From positions 558,001-622,000 of the forward strand of contig CBDHHD010000004.1 in the NCBI GenBank assembly GCA_965263285.1: a stretch of 64,000 nt of DNA, given 5' to 3'. A program made the position numbers and the translations under genes. Below the pieces are notes generated by a model. It worked only from the letters and a program-made list of their open reading frames with translations, made no database searches and was not told where the DNA came from. Origin of the DNA: JASGCP01 sp965263285. GTDB lineage: Bacteria; Bacteroidota; Bacteroidia; Chitinophagales; Chitinophagaceae. The stretch's first letter is position 1. Each line of letters starts with the position of its first letter. Below, piece by piece: positions 53,613 through 63,157 of this stretch.

Positions 53613-54818
53613 ATGATAAATAAAACAAATAAAGTTGACAAACAAGAACGAGTGGTATTAGTGGCTTTAATTCAAAAAAATCAAACAGAGTTACAAATAA
53701 AAGAATACTTAGCCGAACTTGCTTTTCTTTCTGAGACCGCAGGAGCGATCCATGTAAAATCTTTTACTCAACGACTCCCCCACCCTGATGCACATACATT
53801 TATTGGAAAAGGAAAAGTACAAGAAATAGTAGCCTATATACAAAAGCATCACATTGATGCAGTTATTTTTGATGACGAATTAAACGGTTCTCAATTAACA
53901 GCATTACAAAAAGAGCTTTCTGTAAAGATATTAGATAGAACCGACCTTATTTTAGATATTTTTGCTCGTCGCGCCAAAACAGCTCAAGCTAAAATACAAG
54001 TATCATTAGCACAATACCAATACCTACTGCCCAGATTAAAAGGCATGTGGTCTCACTTAGAACGACAAGGGGGAGGCATTGGCACAAGAGGTCCAGGAGA
54101 AACAGAAATAGAAACAGATAGACGAATTGTAAAAAACAAAATCAGTTTATTACAAGACAAGTTAAAACAAATTGAGCAACAATCATACACCCAACGACAA
54201 CAGAGAAACAACTTTATTCGCATAGCATTAGTAGGCTATACCAATGTTGGCAAAAGCACTCTTATGAATGTACTTAGTAAATCAGATGTCTTTGCTGAAA
54301 ACAAATTATTTGCCACCTTAGACACTACTACAAGAAAAGTAGTATGGGATCAAATTCCTTTTTTATTAAGCGACACCGTTGGTTTTATTCGAAAACTGCC
54401 CCATCATCTAATAGAAAGTTTTAAAAGCACATTAGAAGAAGTAAGAGAATCTGATTTACTTTTACATGTAGTAGATATATCTCACCCTCAATATGAAGAA
54501 CAAATAAAAACTGTATTAGATACCTTACATGATATAAAAATTGATCATCAACCTATTATAACTGTTTTTAATAAATTAGATCAGTATGTAAGCCAAACGA
54601 TTGACGAATGGACAAGTGCTGATATAAAAGAAGAAGTAATGAGTCAAACATTCTCTGTATGGAAACAAAAATTACAAGGAGAAGTAGTATTTATTTCGGC
54701 CACAAAAAAGCTACACCTAACATTACTAAAAGATAGCATCAAGAATAACATTTTACAACTATATAAAAAACGCTACCCTCATCACCCTCCTCAATGGATT
54801 GTGCCATCTAATCTTTAA
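53613..54818 (+). CDS. hflX: GTPase HflX
   Basis: A 401-residue ribosome-associated GTPase that splits stalled 70S ribosomes. N-terminal HflX domain (HPDAHTFIGKGKVQEI, DDELNGSQLTALQKELSVKILDRTDLILDIFARRAKTAQAKIQV, GIGTRGPGETEIETDRR) then the G domain: G1 GYTNVGKST, G3 DTVG, FIRKLPHHLIESFKSTLEE, G4 NKLD, G5 ISATK. Full length. Confidence 0.95.
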   Translation: MINKTNKVDKQERVVLVALIQKNQTELQIKEYLAELAFLSETAGAIHVKSFTQRLPHPDAHTFIGKGKVQEIVAYIQKHHIDAVIFDDELNGSQLTALQKELSVKILDRTDLILDIFARRAKTAQAKIQVSLAQYQYLLPRLKGMWSHLERQGGGIGTRGPGETEIETDRRIVKNKISLLQDKLKQIEQQSYTQRQQRNNFIRIALVGYTNVGKSTLMNVLSKSDVFAENKLFATLDTTTRKVVWDQIPFLLSDTVGFIRKLPHHLIESFKSTLEEVRESDLLLHVVDISHPQYEEQIKTVLDTLHDIKIDHQPIITVFNKLDQYVSQTIDEWTSADIKEEVMSQTFSVWKQKLQGEVVFISATKKLHLTLLKDSIKNNILQLYKKRYPHHPPQWIVPSNL

Positions 54819-54905
54819 TCCATTATTTATATTACATTTGCATTTTGTATGCCATATCATTCAAACAAAGTATCATTTCTTTTTTTTAAAAAATAATAAA
54901 TTTGT

Positions 54906-55706
54906 ATGAAATACAGTCTTTTAATAATATGCCTATTGTTTACTGCTTGCAGCATAAGTAATAACAGCGCCTACATGCCTAATATATTTGCAAAAGGTAA
55001 ATGGATTGACCTTACTCATTCGTTTTCAAACAACACCATCTATTGGCCTAATAACAAAAATATGTTTACATTAACCATAGATTCTAAAGGTATCACTCCC
55101 TTAGGTTATTATTACCAATCAAATTCTATCTCTTGCCCAGAACATGGAGGTACTCATCTCGATGCTCCTTTACATTTTAACGAACATGGGCTGGATGCAT
55201 CACAAATACCTATTACAAGTATGATAGGTCCCGTTTGTGTATTGGATGTAAGCAAAGCATGTGCAAATAATCCAGACTATTTAGCTTCTGTAAGTGATAT
55301 GTTAGAATGGCAAAGAAAAAATCATTCATTACCTAAAAATAGTATTGTTATTATTCGCACTGGCTGGTGGAATTACTACTCCAGTAAAACTAAATATTTA
55401 GGTACCGATTTAAGTGGAATGGGGGCCATACCTTATTTGCATTTTCCAGGCATTAGTCCCTTGTTAATGAAATGGCTTGTGTCACATCATGTAAAAGCAG
55501 TAGGATTAGATACTCCAAGCTTGGATTATGGACAAAGCAAAGACTTTCAATCTCATCAAATATTATTATTAAACAATACACCTGGTTTCGAGAATTTAAC
55601 CAATATAGATCTATTACCAACTAAAGGGGCATATATCTTTGCATTGCCTATGAAAATTCAAGGAGGCACGGGAGGACCACTCCGTGCAATTGCTTGGATA
55701 CCTTAA
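54906..55706 (+). CDS. Cyclase-family (KynB-like) lipoprotein
   Basis: A 266-residue metal-dependent hydrolase of the cyclase family (arylformamidase/isatin hydrolase type). Lipoprotein signal MKYSLLIICLLFTACS. Metal site CPEHGGTHLDAPLHF with the conserved His-x-x-x-His-x-Asp arrangement; DLTHSFSNNTIYWP, RTGWWNYY and KAVGLDTPSLDYG follow the family. It acts in the periplasm or at the surface; substrate not known. Confidence 0.88.
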   Translation: MKYSLLIICLLFTACSISNNSAYMPNIFAKGKWIDLTHSFSNNTIYWPNNKNMFTLTIDSKGITPLGYYYQSNSISCPEHGGTHLDAPLHFNEHGLDASQIPITSMIGPVCVLDVSKACANNPDYLASVSDMLEWQRKNHSLPKNSIVIIRTGWWNYYSSKTKYLGTDLSGMGAIPYLHFPGISPLLMKWLVSHHVKAVGLDTPSLDYGQSKDFQSHQILLLNNTPGFENLTNIDLLPTKGAYIFALPMKIQGGTGGPLRAIAWIP

Positions 55707-55930
55707 TAATACCCTCATCTTAAAAAAATATTTATAAACTACTCGATAACTTAACATACCCATATTAATATAGTCAATTAAGTTATGTTAAGCTACCTGA
55801 TTAGTTACATTTTTTCTTTTCTTGGTATCAAGATAAAAATACAAAAATAAACACTAACATATAAATAAGACTTTTCACAGCAATTCAAAGAAAGATGTAA
55901 CCATTAGTAATGGCAACCATAGATCCTTAA

Positions 55931-56256
55931 CCAAAATTGGTAAACGACATTACGCAAATGATTGACAGTAAAATGTTTACGTGATTGCAACTCGTTTTTT
56001 AGGGACTACATCTTCGTCTTGTGTAATAGGGGGCAGGTTTGTATTTGGTGGCGGAATAGATGGCTTGTGACTCTGCTATTGGTCTTGTACATTGCCGAAT
56101 AATGACTGTTTTTTTATTTGCATTTTGTGCGACAGAAGTGATGATTTTTTGTGTATTCATTATTCTGACAATGTTTTTCCAATCGTGTTGGATACCATGC
56201 TGTTTAAGTTTATATCTAATAGTAGATACAATGGTGTACGCCAATACACCTAAAAA
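55931..56256 (-). pseudogene. IS1634-type transposase, 3' end remnant
   Basis: About 326 bp nearly identical to the left part of the intact IS at 7.7 kb, from the degenerate end AAAATTGGTAAACGAC to the codons LGVLAYTIVSTIRYKLK. It is cut at 56256 by the IS256-like fragment. The remaining frame (55999-56268) has a start borrowed from that fragment. Confidence 0.88.
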
Positions 56257-56384
56257 GGTAGTGTTCATAAAAGTGTGTAAAAGGGCTTTTAAAAAATTAG
56301 ATAATTTGCAAATATTTTATAACCCTTAAATCAATAAATTATGAAAGTTACATTAGAACAAATTGCCTCAGAATTAAATAGTAT
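56257..56384 (+). pseudogene. 5' end fragment of an IS256-like element
   Basis: Same 128-bp fragment as 10225-10352: end GGTAGTGTTCATAAAAGTGT, then ATG at 56341 and MKVTLEQIASELNS. Joined without a gap to the R arm (in frame MATSFFEGLEAW). Confidence 0.5.
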
Positions 56385-56866
56385 GGCTACATCTTTTTTT
56401 GAGGGGCTGGAAGCATGGATTATTACATAAATATAAACATGGAAATAATAGGAAATATCTGATGAGGACTGCCCTCAGATAAAGAGCGTTACAAAACAAG
56501 GTGAGCGAAGCGACCAGCGAGAATGTGGAGGCGGAAGTTTTTATATATGAATCGTTATGATGAGCATAAAGTATGTACATAAAAGATAACGATAGATAAG
56601 CTCATCATAACGATTCATACCTAACCGCCTCCCATTCATTCTCGCTAGCGTAGCGAGCCGTAGTTTTGTAGCTCTTTATCTGTAGGCTTGATTTTTTCTT
56701 TGTTTCTTTCTTTTGTATCAAGACAAAAGAAAGAAAAGGATATAAAAAATAAATTATTAACCTATACCTGAGTAATTACAAAAACACAAATAACCCCCAG
56801 CACCTCAAAAAAAGATATAGCCTTTTAGTAACCTAAATTTTTCCTCACACTAAATTTAGTTATGCC
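56385..56866 (-). mobile_element. Element R plus element A right end, left end lost
   Basis: Complete R copy 56385-56822 followed by the A-type end ...CCTCACACTAAATTTAGTTA then TGCC at 56866. The left part of element A is replaced by the IS256-like fragment, so no 8-bp duplication can be read. The AT-rich gap from 56867 to 57032 has an isolated R arm at about 56940-56966 and otherwise nothing recognised. Confidence 0.75.
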
Positions 56867-57032
56867 TAAATTATTCAACAGTCTATGCACTTAATTAATA
56901 AACCAATTGAATTGACTAAGCAGTTATAATTGCATTTCTCCCAGCACATCAAAAAAAGATGTAGCCTGAAAATTTACACCTCATTCCAATTTAAAAACAT
57001 TCCTTATATTTACAATTAAAACATAAAATCTT

Positions 57033-57440
57033 ATGGCATTTTTCTTCTCTACTAAATATAACAATGCTTCATTCAATATATCTACACTCATCATAAGAAT
57101 AGCATTTGGACTATATATGCTTTTAAAGCATGGTCTTATGAAATTATTATATTTTCATGAAGTAGTGCAACATTTCGTAAATTTGTTTCATATTGGATCA
57201 GCATTAAGTTTATACTTAGCTATTTTTGTTGAAACATTTTGTAGTCTATTTATTGTTTTAGGTCTTTTTACACGAGTCGTGGCAATCATTCTTTTTATAG
57301 AAATGGTTATTGCAGTTATAATAGATACGGGAGCTATTAATTTTAAAACAGAATTAGCTATTTTATATATGACCGTATTTATTTTTTTGTTTTTATGTGG
57401 CCCTGGTAAAATTAGTTTAGATGGATTCATTAAAGGATAA
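57033..57440 (+). CDS. DoxX family membrane protein
   Basis: A 135-residue four-helix membrane protein of the DoxX family (FNISTLIIRIAFGLYMLLKHGLMKLLYFHEVV, ALSLYLAIFVETFCSLFIVLGLFTRVVAIILFIEMV, ELAILYMTVFIFLFLCGPGKISLD). The conserved E-T-x-C-S and GLFTR segments fit. Roles in the family are diverse (quinone or redox partner). Element A is inserted 16 bp after its stop. Confidence 0.85.
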   Translation: MAFFFSTKYNNASFNISTLIIRIAFGLYMLLKHGLMKLLYFHEVVQHFVNLFHIGSALSLYLAIFVETFCSLFIVLGLFTRVVAIILFIEMVIAVIIDTGAINFKTELAILYMTVFIFLFLCGPGKISLDGFIKG

Positions 57441-57456
57441 TATATATTAAAATAAA

Positions 57457-58017
57457 GGCATAACTAAATTTAGTGTGAGAAAAAATTTATGTTACTAAAA
57501 GGCTACATCTTTTTTTTGAGATGCTGGTGGGAGGGTATTTGTGTTTTTTGTAATGACTCAGGTATAGATTCATTATTTGTTTTTTTATATCTTTTCTTTC
57601 TTTTGTCTTGATACAAAAGAAAGAAACAAAGAAAAAATCAAGCCTGCAGATAAAGAGCTACAAAACTACGGTTCGCTACGCTAGCGAGAATGAATGGGAG
57701 GCGGTTAGGTATGAATCGTTATGATGAGCTTATCCATAGTGATCTTTTATGTACATACTTTATGCTCATCATAACGATTCATATATAAAAATGTCCGCCT
57801 CCACATTCTCGCTGGTCGCTTCGCTCACCTCGTTTTGTAACGCTCTTTATCTGAGGGCAGTCCTCATCAGATTTTTCCTATTATTTCCATGTTTATATTT
57901 ATCTAATAATCCATGCTTCCAGCACCTCAAAAAAAGAGGTAGCCCATATAAAATTGTGCAAATGTCCATTTTCTTTTGTATTTTTGCATAGTCCCTCACA
58001 CTAAATTTAGTTATGCC
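57457..58017 (+). mobile_element. MITE, element A, upstream of a thioesterase gene
   Basis: A 561-bp element A copy with perfect 8-bp direct repeats AAAATAAA (57449-57456, 58018-58025). R element inside at 57501-57944. Its outward -7-like box TATTTTTG lies at 57979-57986. It ends 10 bp before the ATG of the thioesterase. Confidence 0.93.
57979..57986 (+). promoter_or_regulatory. MITE-borne -7 box facing the thioesterase
   Basis: TATTTTTG fits TAnnTTTG; the corresponding box in other A copies is TATCTTTG. It lies 41 bases before the thioesterase ATG and nothing but MITE sequence separates them. Confidence 0.4.
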
Positions 58018-58027
58018 AAAATAAATT

Positions 58028-58453
58028 ATGATAAAACACAGCGTTCAAATAAGAGTTAGGTATGGAGAAACCGACCAAATGGGTATTGTATATTATGGCA
58101 ATTATGCCTCTTACTTTGAAGTAGGACGAGTAGAATTAATGAGACATATTGGAGTAGTATATAAAGATCTCGAACTAAATGGAGTAATATTACCTGTAGT
58201 AAACTTTTCAGCTCAATATTGGCGACCAGCAAAATATGACGATTTGTTAACTATTACTACCCAAATAAGAGAATTGCCTACCTCTTACTTTATACATTTT
58301 AATCAAGAAGTATATCAAGATGGTGGAAGGCTATTAACAAAAGGAAAGGTAACTTGTTATTTTTTAGATACTAAAACCAAAGCAAGAATGGCAATACCTA
58401 CAAATGTATTATCGAAAATAAAACCTTATTTTGAGTCAACTGATAGCAAATAA
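58028..58453 (+). CDS. Acyl-CoA thioesterase, YbgC/4HBT type
   Basis: A 141-residue hotdog-fold thioesterase. The 4HBT signature VRYGETDQMGIVYYGNYASYFEVGRVELMRHIG carries the conserved Asp (D in YGETDQMG) and Y-x-N-Y segment. It hydrolyses acyl-CoA or acyl-ACP. The 3' end overlaps the convergent ybeY gene by 28 bp, so its last codons are shared. Confidence 0.9.
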   Translation: MIKHSVQIRVRYGETDQMGIVYYGNYASYFEVGRVELMRHIGVVYKDLELNGVILPVVNFSAQYWRPAKYDDLLTITTQIRELPTSYFIHFNQEVYQDGGRLLTKGKVTCYFLDTKTKARMAIPTNVLSKIKPYFESTDSK

Positions 58454-58854
58454 TAATTTTCTTTTTTACGCATTTGTTCTATTTCGGTAGGTGTTTTATC
58501 TCTATATCCACATAAATGCAAACAACCATGAAATATAACTCGTTGTAATTCTTTTGTAAATGAAGTTTCATAATGTAGTGCATTTGACTTTACCTCGGGT
58601 ACACATATATATATCTCCCCTACGACATCTTTAGAGTGATACGCTAAATTAAAAGTAATAATATCAGTATAATAAGAATGATGAAGAAACTGTTTATTAA
58701 TACGCATAATTTCTTTTCTATTAGTAAATACAATATCAAGAGAAGCCAAGTTGGTTTTCTCTTTTTTAAAAAGGCATGCAATATGTTCTTTTATTCTTTG
58801 TCTATTACTAAAATAAAATTTTTTATACGCATAGTGAAAAGAAATAGATATCAT
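58426..58854 (-). CDS. ybeY: Endoribonuclease YbeY
   Basis: About 142 residues; zinc-dependent rRNA maturation and quality-control nuclease. The metal motif is HGCLHLCGYRDKT: the first two His are present and Asp occupies the place near the third (others have GYDH), a form I recall as usual in Bacteroidota. ITFNLAYHSKDVVGEIYICVPEV also fits. Start at the ATG 58854; the TTG at 58863 is an alternative. Confidence 0.88.
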   Translation of the reverse strand: MISISFHYAYKKFYFSNRQRIKEHIACLFKKEKTNLASLDIVFTNRKEIMRINKQFLHHSYYTDIITFNLAYHSKDVVGEIYICVPEVKSNALHYETSFTKELQRVIFHGCLHLCGYRDKTPTEIEQMRKKENYYLLSVDSK

Positions 58855-58917
58855 AATTTTCAAAATTCGTAAAAAACATGTAAATAATGCATGTAAATTT
58901 GTAGTTCATATTACATC

Positions 58918-59145
58918 ATGAAATTACTAAGCGAATTAGACATTAAAAAAAAAGCGAGAATCGTTTCATTATCCCAAGACAATATTTCTATTACATTAAT
59001 GGAAATGGGATGTTTACCCGGCGAAATTGTTTGGATTGACCATATTGCATTATTAGGCGATCCAATTGCCGTTTATATAGCTGGCTATTATTTAAGTCTT
59101 CGTATAAATGAGGCATGTCATATCTTTGTAGAAGAAATTAATTAA
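58918..59145 (+). CDS. feoA: FeoA domain protein
   Basis: A 75-residue SH3-like FeoA protein, a partner of the ferrous iron transporter FeoB. MKLLSELDIKKKARIVSL, MEMGCLPGEIVWIDHIALLGDPIAVYIAGYYLSLRINEA is the full family pattern. No feoB follows; nadD is the next gene (12-bp gap). Confidence 0.88.
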   Translation: MKLLSELDIKKKARIVSLSQDNISITLMEMGCLPGEIVWIDHIALLGDPIAVYIAGYYLSLRINEACHIFVEEIN

Positions 59146-59157
59146 AATACTATTATA

Positions 59158-59727
59158 GTGCGTATCGGTTTATATTTTGGCTCATTTAATCCTATTCATA
59201 TAGGGCATTTACTCATTGCTTCCTTTATAATAAACAAGAAGCATGCCGATCAAGTATGGCTAGTAGTAAGTCCACATAACCCACTCAAACAAGAACATTC
59301 TCTATTAAATGCGTATCAACGATTATATCTTGCGCAATTAGCTGTACAAGAACATCCTCATATAAAAGTAATGGATACAGAATTTCATTTACCTAAACCT
59401 TCTTACACGATTGACACACTTACATTTTTGTCTACTAGATATAAAAATAGCGATTATCAATTCTCTGTGATAATGGGAAGTGACAGCCTACATAACCTAC
59501 ATCGATGGAAAAACTATAAAGACATTCTCGCTCTCTATTCACTATTAGTATATCAACGAGAAGGCTTCCCCATACAAGCACAAGAAAATGTCCTTTCTAT
59601 GCAGGCTCCAATCTTCCCTATTTCATCTAGTATGATTCGAGAACATATAAAAAAAGGCATATCTATTCGATACCTCGTGCCTGATTTAGTAAGAGAAGAA
59701 ATTGAAAAAGCAGGATATTACAAATAA
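59158..59727 (+). CDS. nadD: Nicotinate-nucleotide adenylyltransferase
   Basis: A 189-residue enzyme that adenylates nicotinate mononucleotide in NAD synthesis. Nucleotidyltransferase motifs GLYFGSFNPIHIGHLLIA at the N-terminus and PIFPISSSMIREHIKKG at the C-terminus; FSVIMGSDSLHNLHRWKNYKDIL binds the substrate. Starts with GTG at 59158, as no ATG fits the conserved N-terminus. Confidence 0.93.
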   Translation: MRIGLYFGSFNPIHIGHLLIASFIINKKHADQVWLVVSPHNPLKQEHSLLNAYQRLYLAQLAVQEHPHIKVMDTEFHLPKPSYTIDTLTFLSTRYKNSDYQFSVIMGSDSLHNLHRWKNYKDILALYSLLVYQREGFPIQAQENVLSMQAPIFPISSSMIREHIKKGISIRYLVPDLVREEIEKAGYYK

Positions 59728-59757
59728 ATCTATAAATAGCTACTATGTGTCATGCTG

Positions 59758-60240
59758 TCATGCTTCACAACGTTGTTGATGAAAATTGACTGTTTCTACA
59801 TGCGAATTTAGGAGTTTATTTTTAAATTCTGAAGGAGTTTGTAAAAATATTTCAGGCTTTAGTTGGTACCACTTTTCTAGCGCTTCAAAAGGTGTTTTTA
59901 CATTTAGTTCTTTTTTTAAAGAACCATGTCGTCGGTGAAGATTATAGAAAATCATAAATTTACCTAAATCCTTTTCTACATCTATTCTATCATTATACTC
60001 ATACCTTAAGATAGTATTTTTTTTAATGGTTCAATTTACTCTTTCTACCATGCCATTCGTTTTTGGTGTAGATAGTTGAGTACACCTATGTTTAATATTG
60101 TTTTCTTTGCACTTAATGTCAAATAAAGAAGGGTTAGACTGCAAATTGCCTTTTTTGTTTTTGATAAGTCGATTGGTAAACTCAAGGCCATTATCTGTTA
60201 AAATATGCGTAATAGCAAAAAGGAAAAAACGCATACATTC
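59758..60240 (-). pseudogene. IS481/IS3-type transposase remnant
   Basis: C-terminal part of an rve-type integrase core. Reading: HILTDNGLEFTNRLI, CTQLSTPKTNGMVERVN, a TGA in place of Arg (at about 60031), then TIKKNTILRYEYNDRIDVEKDLGKFMIFYNLHRRHGSLKKELNVKTPFEALEKW. The in-frame stop and the missing first Asp make it dead. Family by the DNG-EF and N-x-x-R-x-H-x-x-L pattern. Confidence 0.82.
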
Positions 60241-60382
60241 CTCAAAAAAAAAGATCTGTATTTTAGGCTATTTTATTGTCATATACTTTATAACAGATCT
60301 TCCTATGAAATTTAACGATAAAATCTGTGAAATGCCTTTGTAGCATTGACTTTACAGAAAAAAAGCATTAATTTTTTAATAT

Positions 60383-61159
60383 CTACAAAACCATGGTATG
60401 TAATTTTATTTTTAACTTATGTAAAATATTGGTCTGATCTTCATTAAAAAGATCAGGTACTTTCTTTATTTGAATATCTTTGTTTTTATAAATTTGATAT
60501 TGAATAGCATTGAGACTTTCTAATAGACTAGCTTGTGTTAGCCCAAGTGTTTTGCATTCGTCCCATATATATATCATTATTATATAACCTAACATGCATA
60601 CAAACACATGTCCCCTTGTTCTACTTTCTTTTCTAACATACACTGGCTGTATTTCTTCAAAGCTTTGTTTAAAAGTTCTAAATGCTTGCTCTACCAAGGC
60701 TACATCTTTGTACTTTTGATGTATATATATTCCTTATCCCCATCTCTTTCATTTACATTCATTTTAATAACATAACAACCATCTAATTTGCTTTTTTCTG
60801 CCCATTGCTCTTGATTTATCATGATACTAAAAACACGATCCTGCTGTTTTATTTCTATATATTCTGTAGCCTTATATTTACTTATTTTATCTTGAATTTT
60901 CTTTGTCATAGTCTCTGTCTTCGCATAGGGATGTTCTAATAAATGTTTGTTTGCTTTTTCAATGAGTTCTCGTATTTTGTTTATCATACTATTCCTATTA
61001 GCTTGAACCTCTGCAGCACGATAAGGATTTCTTCTTAATAATAATCTCTCTTCTTTATAGATAACTTCAGTTAAGTCTTCATCAAATAAACCTATTTGTA
61101 TTATGTTGTCTTTTAATAATGTCTCTATTTCTGGACTCGTAATAGAGTAATAGCGGATG
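60383..61159 (-). pseudogene. IS1634-type transposase remnant (second lineage)
   Basis: C-terminal half of a transposase different from the one at 7.7 kb. It starts in frame SIRYYSITSPEIETLLKDNIIQIGLFDEDL at about 61159, continues through RRNPYRAAEVQANR, LDGCYVIKMNVNERD and, after a frame shift at about 60700, VALVEQAFRTFKQSFEEIQPVYVRKESRTRGHVFVCMLGYIIM. The N-terminal half is gone and the upstream edge is fused to the SDR fragment. Confidence 0.85.
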
Positions 61160-61294
61160 CTCTATAGTGCTTTTAGACGCAATTACAATACGAGCCCCGT
61201 GTTCAGATAGTTTTAAAGCAAGCGATCGACCAATACCTCGAGAATCGCCAGTAATGAATACTACCTTATTATGAAAATACGAGCAAGTATCCAT
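61160..61294 (-). pseudogene. Truncated SDR (HSDL2-like) N-terminus
   Basis: About 45 codons: MDTCSYFHNKVVFITGDSRGIGRSLALKLSEHGARIVIASKSTIEHP. The Rossmann TGxxxGIG motif and the IVIAxK segment are as in HSDL2-type short-chain dehydrogenases, which continue HPKLPGTI. Here the frame passes into a transposase remnant just after EHP. The gene is cut off and not functional. It lies 23 bp from the end of eno. Confidence 0.8.
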
Positions 61295-61317
61295 ACAACA
61301 CAATTAAGTTTAAACAA

Positions 61318-62607
61318 TTATTTTCTTAATGCAAGACCTGCAGGATATATAGCGGTAGTTCCAAGCGACTCTTCAATTCTAAGAAGTTGATTGTATTTAG
61401 CAATGCGCTCACTACGACAAAGACTACCTGTTTTCATTTGTCCACAATTAAGAGCAACAGCTAAATCGGCAATAAAAGTATCTTCTGTTTCTCCACTTCT
61501 ATGACTCATCATTGTTTTATAGCCATTTCTATGTGCTATTTCAACTGCGTTAATTGTTTCAGAAAGTGTTCCTATTTGGTTTACCTTAATTAATACAGCA
61601 TTAGCGAGATGATTATCAATGCCTTGTTGAATAATCGATGGATTAGTTACAAACAAATCATCACCTACTAACTGAATAACATTCCCTAATTTTTCTGTAA
61701 TAAGTGCCCAACCTTTTGTGTCGTTTTCTGCCATTGCGTCTTCAATAGATACAATAGCTTTATATTTTTTAACCCAGCTTTCGTAATAGGCCACCATTTC
61801 TTCAATAGATAATTTTTTTCCAGTGCTCTTTTTTAAAGTATATTTCTTTTCTTTTATATCCCAAAACTCACTTGATGCAGGGTCTAGCATAATACCTACT
61901 TGAATTCCTGGTTTATACCCTGCTAATTGAATGGCTTCTATAATCATTTCTACAGCCTCCTCGTTATCTTGCATATTGGGAGCAAACCCTCCCTCATCCC
62001 CTACATTAGTACTGTAGCCTTTCTTTTTCAGTAATCCTCTTAGCGTATGAAATATTTCAGAACCCCAACGAAATGCTTCTGAAAAACTACTTGCCCCAAC
62101 AGGTGCTATCATAAACTCTTGGAAATCTATTTTATTATCCGCATGAACACCTCCATTGATGATGTTAAATGCAGGTACAGGTAACGTTTTCGCATTTATT
62201 CCCCCTATATATTTATATAAAGGCAGTCCTGATTCTATAGCCGCAGCTTTTGCTACTGCTAAACTAACAGCAAGAATAGCATTGGCTCCTAATTTTGACT
62301 TATTTGGCGTACCATCTAATGTAATCATTATTTGATCTATTTCTAACTGATTCTCAACAGGCACATCTATAAGCGCCTTCTTAATAGTCGTATTAATATG
62401 CTGCACTGCTTTTAAAACACCTTTGCCTCCAAAATTTTTTTTATCATTATCCCGTAGTTCTACTGCTTCTTTAATTCCTGTACTAGCCCCACTAGGCACA
62501 GCTGCCCTAGATACAACTCCTTCGTCTGTTACTACTTCTGCTTCTACTGTAGGATTCCCTCTACTATCTAATATTTGTCTTGCATAAATATCTGTAATAA
62601 ATGTCAT
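61318..62607 (-). CDS. eno: Enolase
   Basis: A 429-residue glycolytic enolase interconverting 2-phosphoglycerate and phosphoenolpyruvate with Mg2+. DSRGNPTVEAEVVTDEG, VGDEGGFAPN (proton-acceptor loop), metal ligands in MLDPASSEFW, SIEDAMAENDTKGW and VGDDLFVTN, catalytic Lys in VLIKVNQIGTLSE, and SHRSGETEDTFIADLAV. Full length. Confidence 0.97.
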   Translation of the reverse strand: MTFITDIYARQILDSRGNPTVEAEVVTDEGVVSRAAVPSGASTGIKEAVELRDNDKKNFGGKGVLKAVQHINTTIKKALIDVPVENQLEIDQIMITLDGTPNKSKLGANAILAVSLAVAKAAAIESGLPLYKYIGGINAKTLPVPAFNIINGGVHADNKIDFQEFMIAPVGASSFSEAFRWGSEIFHTLRGLLKKKGYSTNVGDEGGFAPNMQDNEEAVEMIIEAIQLAGYKPGIQVGIMLDPASSEFWDIKEKKYTLKKSTGKKLSIEEMVAYYESWVKKYKAIVSIEDAMAENDTKGWALITEKLGNVIQLVGDDLFVTNPSIIQQGIDNHLANAVLIKVNQIGTLSETINAVEIAHRNGYKTMMSHRSGETEDTFIADLAVALNCGQMKTGSLCRSERIAKYNQLLRIEESLGTTAIYPAGLALRK

Positions 62608-62659
62608 ATAATTAATGATTAATAATGAATAATAGAAAACAAAATTAATTAATTATTCG

Positions 62660-62937
62660 GGTATAACGATTTATTTAATGAGCAACCACAAAGATAAATA
62701 TATTTTTAGCTACATCTTTTTTTGAGGTGCATGGGTATTTGTATTTTTATAACTACTCATATATTAAGCTAGTATTCAGTTTTTGTTTCTTTCAATTATT
62801 CTCGCTGGTCGCTCCGCGCACTTTGTTTTATAACGCTCTTTATCTGAGGGCAGCACTCATTAAATATTCCCTGTTATTTCCATGTTTATATTTATTTAAT
62901 AATCAATGCTTCCAGCACCTCAAAAAAAGATTTACCC
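62660..62937. repeat. Element B-like end and R copy
   Basis: GGTATAACGATTTATTTAATGAG at 62661 resembles an element B end and the 5' flank of the Kelch genes. An R copy follows (62708-62937) with both arms drifted (AGCTACATC, GATTTACCC) and the centre deleted. Confidence 0.6.
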
Positions 62938-63015
62938 ATTAAAAAATCATATTTGGAAATTAAAATATTATTTATTATATTGATAATATTGTTTTTTAAA
63001 ATTTAAGATTTAAAC

Positions 63016-63047
63016 AAGCCACTTTTCTAAGTGGCTTATTTTTTTAC
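63016..63047 (+). terminator. Rho-independent terminator-like hairpin
   Basis: AAGCCACTT, loop TTCT, AAGTGGCTT, then ATTTTTTTTT: a textbook intrinsic terminator on the plus strand. No plus-strand gene lies before it for over 3 kb; it may have lost its gene. Confidence 0.7.
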
Positions 63048-63157
63048 TACATCCACAACTACACTCACTCATATACATATTGTATTCATTTTACCTTGTC
63101 CTGCTTTTGTCTTCATACAAAAAAACATACCCCAACTTGGTAAAAAACAGAAAAAAT

